Positions 1 through 6,446 of a DNA stretch of 64,000 nucleotides are shown here, in pieces. This DNA comes from Candidatus Woesearchaeota archaeon. Lineage in GTDB: Archaea; Nanobdellota; Nanobdellia; Woesearchaeales; UBA9642. Each line of letters starts with the position of its first letter. Positions within the stretch are counted from its first letter, which is position 1. The notes under the pieces were generated by a model. The model worked only from the letters and a program-made list of their open reading frames with translations. It made no database searches and was not told where the DNA came from. The position numbers and the translations under genes are program-made. Location of the stretch: NCBI GenBank assembly GCA_003599145.1, contig QZIT01000006.1, positions 186,001 to 250,000 on the forward strand, given 5' to 3'.

Positions 1-384
1 AATGGCGTCAGAGCACAGATCATTCATGGGACAGCAATGCCAAATCAATACGGTATTGGTATAACCATGAAATTGCCAAAAGTTGCTGGTGTTTCAGGAA
101 GCGTTTACAATGTTCCTTTGTGGGTTGACCGTGAAGGAGAACAACTCGAAAAGAATATTGTTGGTGTAAGCTTAGGAGCAAAACTTCCTTACGATATTGG
201 CTTGTTCGCCTTCAATGAGTGGAATCTTAGAGGAGCAAATGGCATCGCATCAACCTATGGAGAGATTGGTGTAACAAAGAATGTTGGCCAATTTACCTTG
301 ATGTACAATCCATCTTTGAACGGCAACGGTGATGCGACTCCAGAATTGGAACAGCGAGTGAGCATCGGATTTAATTTCAAGTAA
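1..384 (+). CDS. C-terminal part of a secreted or envelope protein, beta-strand rich (5' truncated)
   Basis: The frame is open from base 1, so the start lies outside the window; about 127 residues are visible and they end in the strand-like RVSIGFNFK. Alternating polar and hydrophobic residues and Gly/Asn turns (LNGNGDATPE) suggest beta-strands, and the aromatic C-terminus resembles the last strand of a beta-barrel. No catalytic motif is visible. That architecture would be unusual in an archaeon, so the barrel idea is weak. A poly-T tract follows directly. The family is not recognised. Confidence 0.6.
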   Translation, partial: NGVRAQIIHGTAMPNQYGIGITMKLPKVAGVSGSVYNVPLWVDREGEQLEKNIVGVSLGAKLPYDIGLFAFNEWNLRGANGIASTYGEIGVTKNVGQFTLMYNPSLNGNGDATPELEQRVSIGFNFK

Positions 385-400
385 TTTTTTTCTTTTTTTT
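385..400 (+). terminator. poly-T terminator
   Basis: Two runs of T separated by one C follow the stop codon directly, the usual archaeal intrinsic terminator form. Confidence 0.6.
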
Positions 401-440
401 AAACCAATACCTATTTAAATGACTCTTTCTCATACGTAGC

Positions 441-1763
441 ATGATTGATTTAATCCTGCTCTTTAGCGTTGTTGGCGTTGTTATTTTCTTAGGATTTGCA
501 GGAGAGATAGTTTTTAGAAAAACAAGCATCCCTGATATCATCTGGTTAATTCTTTTCGGGATTGTCATAGGCTCATTTTATGATGTGCAAGGAGCATCCA
601 TCATTACTGATATTGCTCCTGTATTTACCACGTTTGCATTGATTTTCATCCTCTTTGAGGGTGCATTAAGCATCAACATCAGCGACTTATTTAAAAGCAT
701 GTCCAAAACAACCGTCATAACCCTCCTCTCATTTGTTCTTGCAATTGCTGTTGTTACTGGTATTTTTTCAGCAGTGGGATTGCCCGTATTATACGGCATG
801 CTGATAGGTGCTATTCTTGGAGGAACAACGTCTGCTGTTGTCATTCCTCTTTCTGAAAGGCTTGCCATCAAAAGCGAAACAGTCTCTATTTTGAAGCTCG
901 AGTCTGCGCTCAACGATGTTTTGTGCGTTCTTGCAAGCATTACTTTTATAGGCATCATTGTAAATATTGCAAGCTTTTCGCTTTCCAAGGCATTAAATCA
1001 GCTTTTGGGAAGTTTTGCTATCGCTATTTTAATTGGAGTCGTTGTTGCACTTTTATGGATCCCTCTGTTGAAATTTATTCAAAAGCATGTTAAAAGTTAT
1101 CTGATTACTATAGCTTTAATGCTTATCCTCTATGCGTTTGTTGAGTATATTCATGCCAATGGAGCCATTGCATGTTTGGCTTTTGGTTTGGTTCTTGGCA
1201 ACTCAAAAAAAATCTACGAGCTTATGAGAAAAGACGACACCACTGCTGCGCTTTCGGGAACAGAGCGATTTTTTTATTCGCAGATTTCCTTTTTTGTCAA
1301 GGCATTCTTTTTTGTCTATATTGGAATGCTTATGGATTTTAGCAATCCCCTGCCGTTTATTATTGGGGGAGTCATCACCATAGCACTTTTCTTGATAAGG
1401 CCTGTTGCAATAGCGCCCTATGCAAGAAAGCTTGAACTCAAAGACAAGGCAGTGCTTGAAACGTTAATTCCCAAAGGATTAGCCGCCGCAGTTCTTGCTC
1501 AGCTACCTTCACAGATGGGCATTGAAATTTTTCAAGGATTTGAAAGCATGATTATGGCTGTTGTATTATACACTATTTTGCTAAGCTCCTTGTTCGTATT
1601 CCTGATAGAAAAAAATTGGTTTTTTGGCTTTACTGAGCTGTTCAGAAAATTAAGAGGGCTGCCTCCTTTGGCAAAGCCTGCTGAGGTCATGGTGCAAAAA
1701 GCAGATGAGGAAAAGAAAGCAGAAGCAAGGGAAGAAACAAAGAAACAACAGAAGAAAAAATAG
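441..1763 (+). CDS. Cation/proton antiporter, CPA superfamily
   Basis: A polytopic membrane protein of 440 aa with about 11-12 hydrophobic segments over residues 1-400. The Na+/H+ exchanger fold is indicated by the Gly/Thr-rich segment GAILGGTTSAVV near residue 122 and by ESALNDVLCV near residue 153. There the Asn-Asp pair matches the ND motif of electroneutral CPA1 (NhaP/NHE) exchangers; electrogenic members usually have DD. It should exchange Na+ or K+ for H+ across the cytoplasmic membrane. The C-terminal 40 residues are a charged Lys/Glu/Gln tail. It stands alone between a terminator and a tRNA gene. The family is secure; the ion is not. Confidence 0.88.
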   Translation: MIDLILLFSVVGVVIFLGFAGEIVFRKTSIPDIIWLILFGIVIGSFYDVQGASIITDIAPVFTTFALIFILFEGALSINISDLFKSMSKTTVITLLSFVLAIAVVTGIFSAVGLPVLYGMLIGAILGGTTSAVVIPLSERLAIKSETVSILKLESALNDVLCVLASITFIGIIVNIASFSLSKALNQLLGSFAIAILIGVVVALLWIPLLKFIQKHVKSYLITIALMLILYAFVEYIHANGAIACLAFGLVLGNSKKIYELMRKDDTTAALSGTERFFYSQISFFVKAFFFVYIGMLMDFSNPLPFIIGGVITIALFLIRPVAIAPYARKLELKDKAVLETLIPKGLAAAVLAQLPSQMGIEIFQGFESMIMAVVLYTILLSSLFVFLIEKNWFFGFTELFRKLRGLPPLAKPAEVMVQKADEEKKAEAREETKKQQKKK

Positions 1764-1800
1764 GCAGATTTAAAAACAATTTCCTTTTTCTTTTTCCCAT

Positions 1801-1955
1801 GCGGGTGTAGTTCAGCCTGGTTTAGATCGCCACGCTCATAACGTGGATGTCGAGGGTTCAAATGAGATTTTTGCAAAAATCTCGCTAAATGCAGGGGTTT
1901 TGGTCAAGCCCCTTAATGCGAAAAGCAAAAATCTATGAAAGTCCCTCCACCCGCA
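1801..1955 (+). tRNA. tRNA with CAT anticodon (elongator Met or Ile2), intron in the T-loop
   Basis: The acceptor GCGGGTG (1801-1807) pairs with CACCCGC (1948-1954), with discriminator A1955. The anticodon stem CCACG/CGTGG (1830-1834/1842-1846) encloses a loop with anticodon CAT at 1837-1839. The T-stem GAGGG (1852-1856) pairs with CCCTC (1943-1947), and the T-loop is interrupted by about 79 nt. Removing 1863-1941 restores a perfect TTCAAAT T-loop and a 76-nt tRNA. The D-stem has one T-T mismatch. The first pair is G-C, which argues against initiator tRNA. Elongator Met and agmatidine-type Ile2 cannot be separated by eye. Confidence 0.92.
1863..1941 (+). other. tRNA intron at position 59/60 with BHB motif
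   Basis: The hBHBh' motif can be drawn completely. The outer helix is GAGGG/CCCTC. The central 4-bp helix is TTCA (1857-1860) with TGAA (1936-1939). The 3-nt bulges are AAT (1861-1863) and AGT (1940-1942). A 10-bp intron stem joins 1865-1874 with 1925-1934. Cutting after the second base of each bulge leaves a standard T-loop. The intron also holds a 20-nt perfect palindrome (1864-1883) that could fold alternatively. Confidence 0.87.
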
Positions 1956-2033
1956 CCTTACACTTTCGCGGTGCAGTGTGGTACTGTGTAGTAATAGAAA
2001 TATTTTTATATTCTTTTTTATACCTGTTCTTGA

Positions 2034-2714
2034 ATGAACGTTTCATCTCGAAATAAAAAAGTTGCAAAAACAAGATGGAATAACCGTTTAGCTCAAGAAA
2101 AAAAGTCTTTTGCTCATGATAGAAACGCGCAAATCAAAAAAGCAGCTCTCTGCGGTTTTCTTGCAGGGGATGGTAGCGTACAAGTGAGGAAGGAGAAATC
2201 GTATTATCATTATCAACTAGATTTTTTTCCAGATGATGATGGCATGTTGGCTGTTTACATGCAATATGTTTTAGAGGTCTATAACAAAGTTCCTTCGATA
2301 AGAAGAAGAGACAACGTGTATCAGGTCAGGTTGACGTCTAAGGCTGTTGTTGAAGATTTGCTGACCTACTGCTCTTTTGGTCAAAAAACATGGACTGTTC
2401 CGCTTCGTTTATGTAAGGCTACTGCGGGTAAAGTTGCTTGGCTAAAAGCATTTTTTTCTGCTGAAGGATACGTTGATACGTACGCAATAAAAGTTCAAAC
2501 TATTAATAAACAAGGAATGAAGCAAGTGTCCAAGCTTCTTTCTTCTTTCGGAATAGAACACCGGTTCTATACATTTCAGCCCAAACAGAAAACGTATGCT
2601 CCCGTTTTTATTATTAGAATAATGTCTAAGAAAGCAAAATTGCTGTTTTTAAAGGAAATTAATTTTTGGCACGAGAAAAAATCAAACCGACTCATAAAAT
2701 CAACAAATATATAA
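2034..2714 (+). CDS. LAGLIDADG homing endonuclease
   Basis: A 226-aa protein with two LAGLIDADG-type helices: AALCGFLAGDG near residue 40 and WLKAFFSAEGY near residue 137. Each ends in the acidic residue (D, E) that binds the catalytic metal, so this is a two-domain single-chain enzyme. The basic N-terminus (RNKKVAKTRWNNR) could contact DNA. Such enzymes cut intron-less alleles and drive intron homing, or act as maturases. It is free-standing between two intron-bearing tRNA genes, 78 nt after the first and 25 nt before the second. A TATA-like tttttata at 2003-2010 sits about 27 nt before the ATG, fitting a leaderless mRNA. Confidence 0.88.
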   Translation: MNVSSRNKKVAKTRWNNRLAQEKKSFAHDRNAQIKKAALCGFLAGDGSVQVRKEKSYYHYQLDFFPDDDGMLAVYMQYVLEVYNKVPSIRRRDNVYQVRLTSKAVVEDLLTYCSFGQKTWTVPLRLCKATAGKVAWLKAFFSAEGYVDTYAIKVQTINKQGMKQVSKLLSSFGIEHRFYTFQPKQKTYAPVFIIRIMSKKAKLLFLKEINFWHEKKSNRLIKSTNI

Positions 2715-2739
2715 ATCAACACTAAATCATCTGTTTCAT

Positions 2740-2843
2740 GCCGTGGTGGCACAACCTGGTACTGCGCAATTCTTTTTTTAAGAGCGTAAGACTGGAAATC
2801 TTGTTTCCGCAAGGATTTCCCGGTTCAAATCCGGGCCACGGCG
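2740..2843 (+). tRNA. tRNA-Ser (GGA) with a 20-nt intron
   Basis: The acceptor GCCGTGG (2740-2746) pairs with CCACGGC (2836-2842), with discriminator G2843. The anticodon loop CTGGAAA (2792-2798) carries GGA. The long variable arm (TCC-GCAA-GGA) is the type II form expected of tRNA-Ser. The T-arm is CCCGG-TTCAAAT-CCGGG. The D-arm to anticodon-stem segment is about 20 nt too long. Removing 2770-2789 gives a perfect anticodon stem CAAGA/TCTTG and an 84-nt tRNA. Confidence 0.92.
2770..2789 (+). other. Mini-intron of tRNA-Ser, position 29/30, relaxed BHB
   Basis: The central helix is GCGC (2764-2767) with GCGT (2784-2787). The bulges are AAT (2768-2770) and AAG (2788-2790). The intron hairpin is TCTT/AAGA (2771-2774/2780-2783) with a T5 loop. 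The outer helix is almost absent, so this is a relaxed BHB. Splicing joins C27-A28-A29 to G30-A31 and improves the anticodon stem from a T-G closing pair to full Watson-Crick pairing. Confidence 0.78.
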
Positions 2844-2845
2844 TT

Positions 2846-3352
2846 TCATGCTTCTAAATAAATTTGTTTTCCGTCGACATTAGCAACAGGCCTATAGCCC
2901 ATGACGTAATCGCAGTACTCTTCTTTGGTCAAGGCTCTTTTTGCCAATCGGTATGCTAAGTCGCTGTTGTTGTTGACATAGACATAGGGAAGACGGCCAT
3001 AATCTTCTCTGTGGTCGTCTACAATCTTTTTTCCTAAAGGCTCTCCTGCTTGTTTTAGTGCGTCAAGAAGATTACTGCTTCCACATTCTCTTTGGCCTTC
3101 ATCCAATAGAGAAGGGTTGCAGAAATGCCATATTGCAGTGTCTCTTGGTTCGTAAGGAAAATAAAACTCTTGTTTTTCTATTAAGGTCATATTGTTCAGA
3201 TACAACGTGTTTTCTGTATCGCTGAATTCTCTTGATTTTTGAATGTTTTGCACTACTCTACGTATGGTTTCCTCTCTCTGCCGCAATTTCTCTTTTTTTG
3301 CATGCAGTCTGCCTGCAAGGTTTAATACGGAATCAATTGTTGTTTTTTTCAT
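2846..3352 (-). CDS. Hypothetical cytosolic protein, 168 aa
   Basis: No family recognised. Residues 1-50 are Lys/Arg/Glu-rich and probably helical. The rest is mixed, with KRALTKEEYCDYVMGYRP near residue 138 and several Tyr/Asn-rich strands. No signal peptide or membrane segment is present. The stop codon lies 2 nt from the 3' end of tRNA-Ser on the other strand, so the convergent transcripts must end within a few bases. It is divergent from the TrmB-type regulator, and its AACCTCC upstream of the start (read on the minus strand as GGAGGTT) is a good ribosome-binding site. Confidence 0.65.
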   Translation of the reverse strand: MKKTTIDSVLNLAGRLHAKKEKLRQREETIRRVVQNIQKSREFSDTENTLYLNNMTLIEKQEFYFPYEPRDTAIWHFCNPSLLDEGQRECGSSNLLDALKQAGEPLGKKIVDDHREDYGRLPYVYVNNNSDLAYRLAKRALTKEEYCDYVMGYRPVANVDGKQIYLEA

Positions 3353-3409
3353 ATGCTCAACCTCCTTTTTATTACCACTATAAAGTAAGTAACTATTTAA
3401 AACTTTGTT

Positions 3410-3424
3410 GTACTTTAAAAGTAC
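3410..3424. promoter_or_regulatory. Palindromic operator candidate between divergent genes
   Basis: GTACTT and AAGTAC form a 6-bp inverted repeat with a 3-nt centre. It lies just upstream of the TATA box tttataaa (3431-3438) of the regulator gene and within the promoter region of the divergent 168-aa gene. TrmB regulators commonly bind such palindromes next to their own promoter; autoregulation is inferred. Confidence 0.45.
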
Positions 3425-3459
3425 GAAAGTTTTATAAAGAAAAACTCCTATGCAAGTCT

Positions 3460-4200
3460 ATGCACGAAGATGTATTGATGAAAGCAGGATTGACACTGAG
3501 AGAAGTTAACGTATATACGCTATTGAGAACGCAGGGAGAGCTTATGGCGAGCGAGATTGCCAAAAAAGCAGGCCTTATCAGAACCAATGTCTATGACATC
3601 CTTGAATCGCTGATACAAAAAGGAATTGTTTCCAGCGTCATCAGAAGTGGTAAAAAATACTTTCGTGCCACAGACCCTGAAAAATTAGTGGACTATGTCA
3701 ACAATCAAAAAAGAGATCTCGATGAAGTGAGTAGTGATTTAATAAAAATCCTGTCGAGTTTGAAACCCGTCCATGCTGATGCAAAACGTCCTGTTATTGA
3801 GGTGTACGAGGGAAAAGAGGGCATGAAAACTATTTTGGAAATGTCCATTCGGGAATCTCTAAAAACTAAAAAAGAAATATTGGGAATATCGGTGCAGCAG
3901 GAAAAATGCAGATTGCTGGCAGGGCCATATCACGTCAGATGGTACAAAGACAGAGAAAAGTTCAAAATTAAATCCAGATATCTTATGTCTGCAGAGGAAA
4001 ACATAATCCCTGTTCAGTATACTCAATTTAAAATACTCCCAAAAGAGGCAAAAAACCCCAATGAGCTTTTTATCTTTGGAAACATAACAACGCAGTTTTT
4101 CTTTACAGGAACGCTCTTTACGGCCATTCTCATTAATAATGAAGAAATTACTAGCAAGTATAGGGATTACTTTTCATTTCTGTGGAAACTGATACGATAG
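3460..4200 (+). CDS. TrmB-family transcriptional regulator
   Basis: A 246-aa protein. Residues 1-75 form a winged helix typical of TrmB: AGLTLREVNVYTLL, then a recognition helix with IRTNVYDILESL, then a wing. A short coiled coil follows (QKRDLDEVSSDLIKIL) and then a C-terminal effector-like domain of about 150 residues. An upstream open frame exists, but the ATG at 3460 was chosen because the TATA box at 3431-3438 lies about 26 nt before it and the domain begins there. TrmB proteins sense sugars or other metabolites and repress or activate transport and metabolic genes. The ligand is unknown. Confidence 0.85.
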   Translation: MHEDVLMKAGLTLREVNVYTLLRTQGELMASEIAKKAGLIRTNVYDILESLIQKGIVSSVIRSGKKYFRATDPEKLVDYVNNQKRDLDEVSSDLIKILSSLKPVHADAKRPVIEVYEGKEGMKTILEMSIRESLKTKKEILGISVQQEKCRLLAGPYHVRWYKDREKFKIKSRYLMSAEENIIPVQYTQFKILPKEAKNPNELFIFGNITTQFFFTGTLFTAILINNEEITSKYRDYFSFLWKLIR

Positions 4201-4212
4201 CGTCTTTACATA

Positions 4213-4223
4213 AACTATATATA
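4213..4223 (+). promoter_or_regulatory. TATA box of the hydrolase gene
   Basis: aactatatata is centred about 27 nt before the ATG at 4246, giving a predicted leaderless transcript. Confidence 0.6.
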
Positions 4224-4245
4224 CTCATAAACTATCTTCTTTGCT

Positions 4246-5049
4246 ATGGCAATTATTCATTCCTTTGATAATGCGGTCATCTATTATGACTATGTGAGAA
4301 AAGAAGAACCTGTGTTGATTTTTTTGCACGGATTAATTCATAACCACACTATTTGGAAAAAAGAAGTTGATTTTTTTTCAGAAAAAGAGTTTTCTACTTT
4401 AAGCGTTGATTTGCGTGGCCATGGAAAATCAGAAGTTCCCTTATCACTATCCGCTTTCAAAATAGAAAACTTTGCAAACGACGTGCATGAAATCATTAAA
4501 AAAGAGAACATCAAGCATTTTATTTTGATAGGGCATTCATTAGGAGGCATGGTCATTTTGAAATTTCTGGAACTGTATCCTCATGAGGCTGACAAAGCTG
4601 TCTTGATTGATTCAGGCTATGAAAATCCCTGGAAGAGCATCGAAAAGTATCACCTTACGCCACTTTTAGACCAATTCCTTTCCCGTCTTTTTGAAAACAA
4701 AAAGCTGCAGAAAAAATATTTTCATGACGTTGATTTTTCAAAATTCGACAATAAATATGATGTGTATTATTGGCTGCAGGGGTTAAAAGGCACTTCCTTG
4801 CAGACCGTTGTTGCATGCTTCAAAGGAATTATTGATTTGGACGAAAAACACATTCTTCCTAATATAGCTATTCCTGTTTTGCTCATTCATGGAGATAAAG
4901 ACAACAAAATTCCCTTACGAGAAGCAATTTCCATGAAGCAGCACATAAAAAACTCAAAATTAGTCATTCTGAGAAATGCAAGCCATGATACTCCTTTATT
5001 TCAGGCAGAGAAGATTAATAAAGCAGTTGCTTCTTTTTTGGAAAATTAA
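4246..5049 (+). CDS. Alpha/beta hydrolase
   Basis: A 267-aa single-domain alpha/beta-hydrolase fold protein. The oxyanion segment FLHGLIHNH is near residue 26, the nucleophile elbow GHSLGG near residue 96 (catalytic Ser), the acid in IHGDKDNKIPL near residue 215, and the catalytic His in NASHDTP near residue 244. DLRGHGKS is the conserved strand-4 loop. The length and order match esterase/peroxidase-like hydrolases of small acyl substrates. No signal peptide, so cytosolic. The substrate cannot be read from sequence. It is transcribed alone and meets the next gene tail to tail with a 13-nt gap. Confidence 0.88.
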   Translation: MAIIHSFDNAVIYYDYVRKEEPVLIFLHGLIHNHTIWKKEVDFFSEKEFSTLSVDLRGHGKSEVPLSLSAFKIENFANDVHEIIKKENIKHFILIGHSLGGMVILKFLELYPHEADKAVLIDSGYENPWKSIEKYHLTPLLDQFLSRLFENKKLQKKYFHDVDFSKFDNKYDVYYWLQGLKGTSLQTVVACFKGIIDLDEKHILPNIAIPVLLIHGDKDNKIPLREAISMKQHIKNSKLVILRNASHDTPLFQAEKINKAVASFLEN

Positions 5050-5062
5050 AAAAAGAAAAAAA

Positions 5063-6070
5063 TTAGTGATTCATATTATTAATTGAATCACAGATATTTT
5101 TGTTGTTTTCGTAGTCAGTGCCGTTGAGGAAATCGTTCATTGCACTGGCAAATGTTGTGTCAACAATGCCGTCATAGTTGGTATCAACTAAATCAGTAAG
5201 CGTTGCTGCTCCATTTGCAAAATTCAACATTGTTGCAAAGCATTGCTGTTTTGCTCTGTCCTTCATGGCTGCTTTGTTAATCCATAATAAATCATATCCC
5301 TGAGTCAGGGTAAGGTTTTTGTATGGGTTGTCTAAGGTTCCCAAAAGGAACAACAGTGTTGAACTATTGATTTGTGCAGTGCCTTTGTTTTTTCCTGTTG
5401 CAACAGCAAATTGGTGTTTCCAAAATCCGATGGTTTTGAAAGCTCCTGTTCCATTCGTTACATTAGTCTGATTAGTTGTGTTTGTTTGATTTGTCGTATT
5501 GGTCTGGTTTGTTGGCGGAAGTTCAGGGCAGCTCATTCTGTGAGATTGCAATCCTCTTACGCCATCAACATCAAATCCATCAGTAATGTGGTCTGCAGTG
5601 AATGCAGGCGTTATGTCTATTAATTTGATGTAAGTTGCGCAAGAAATATTTCCCAATTCAAACTTGCTATCCTGGCAGCCATTGCCTAAAAATTGCCAGT
5701 TGTTTCCATCTTCAGATGCATACACTGCAATCTGTTCAGGATACTCTGCGCAGGAAACATTGTTAAATGTTGTTTCAACAATTTCAACATCAAAGCCAGC
5801 GTCATTAAAAACGCCGTTGACAAATTTTAAAACAATACTTCCTCCATAGCCAAGGGCTACAAAATTAACACTGTCATTAAATTCAGCAGCTCCCAATGCC
5901 TGTGATGGATCGCTTCTGTCCAATGCAACGGGACTGCCATCGTCTCGCAATCCTTGTGAGAAATTCACTATGCTGTCTGCCCATTCTCCCAAGCCATCAG
6001 GAGAAGCTGCAAATGCAGATGCAGAAAACAGCAACACTATTCCTATGAACAAAAATAATTTTTTCATCAT
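5063..6070 (-). CDS. Secreted Asn/Thr-linker surface protein, 335 aa
   Basis: The signal peptide is clear (residues 1-22, LFLFIGIVLLFSASAFA). Residues 25-185 look like a jelly-roll, discoidin-like domain with ALGYGGSIVLKF and several Cys. A linker of repeated TNQTNTTNQTN near residue 190 is dense in N-glycosylation sequons. The C-terminal domain begins GFWKHQF and continues with a Cys pair. No C-terminal membrane anchor is seen, so it is released or bound to the envelope non-covalently. The gene has a G-rich element (GGGGGTG) just before ATGATG and a TATA-like site around 6106-6114 on the minus strand. The function is probably adhesive or structural. Confidence 0.75.
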   Translation of the reverse strand: MMKKLFLFIGIVLLFSASAFAASPDGLGEWADSIVNFSQGLRDDGSPVALDRSDPSQALGAAEFNDSVNFVALGYGGSIVLKFVNGVFNDAGFDVEIVETTFNNVSCAEYPEQIAVYASEDGNNWQFLGNGCQDSKFELGNISCATYIKLIDITPAFTADHITDGFDVDGVRGLQSHRMSCPELPPTNQTNTTNQTNTTNQTNVTNGTGAFKTIGFWKHQFAVATGKNKGTAQINSSTLLFLLGTLDNPYKNLTLTQGYDLLWINKAAMKDRAKQQCFATMLNFANGAATLTDLVDTNYDGIVDTTFASAMNDFLNGTDYENNKNICDSINNMNH

Positions 6071-6446
6071 AACACCCCCAAGATTACGAAAAGAGAATAC
6101 TTTCTCTTATAAATATTTTTCGAGATGATTTCTTTTCGTTTTTACAAAAGTAACTTTTTTCAAGAATTTTTTTTATTTTTTCAACGTGGTTTATTTTTTC
6201 AATATATTTTATTATCTATATCTGATTTTTTATTATAAAAAATAACTTTTTTTCAATAACATCATCAAAAAAGATTCTCGTATACAAATAAGCGCACTCT
6301 TCATTATTCATCACAACAAGGTTACAAAAAGGTGAGAACAAACTTTATAAAGCAATATTCATTCTCTCCTTTATTGGGGTTTAGAATTACTATTATTAAG
6401 TGTAGTATTAAGCACGGAAAACTCTAAAAAATATCGGGGTGGTTAC
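6071..6446. promoter_or_regulatory. Divergent promoter region, AT-rich, 376 nt
   Basis: The region separates two secreted-protein genes. It holds a minus-strand TATA near 6106-6114 and a plus-strand TATA ctttataaagc at 6343-6353. Transcription from the latter would give a leader of about 75 nt ending in a GGGGTGG element at 6436-6442 just before the ATG. A small TACTA/TAGTA hairpin is possible in the leader. The middle (6120-6300) is very T-rich and shows no ORF. Confidence 0.5.

Noticed and set aside
3232-3459. Extended N-terminus of the TrmB regulator
   Set aside because: It reads antisense to the divergent gene and through the promoter; the domain starts at 3460.
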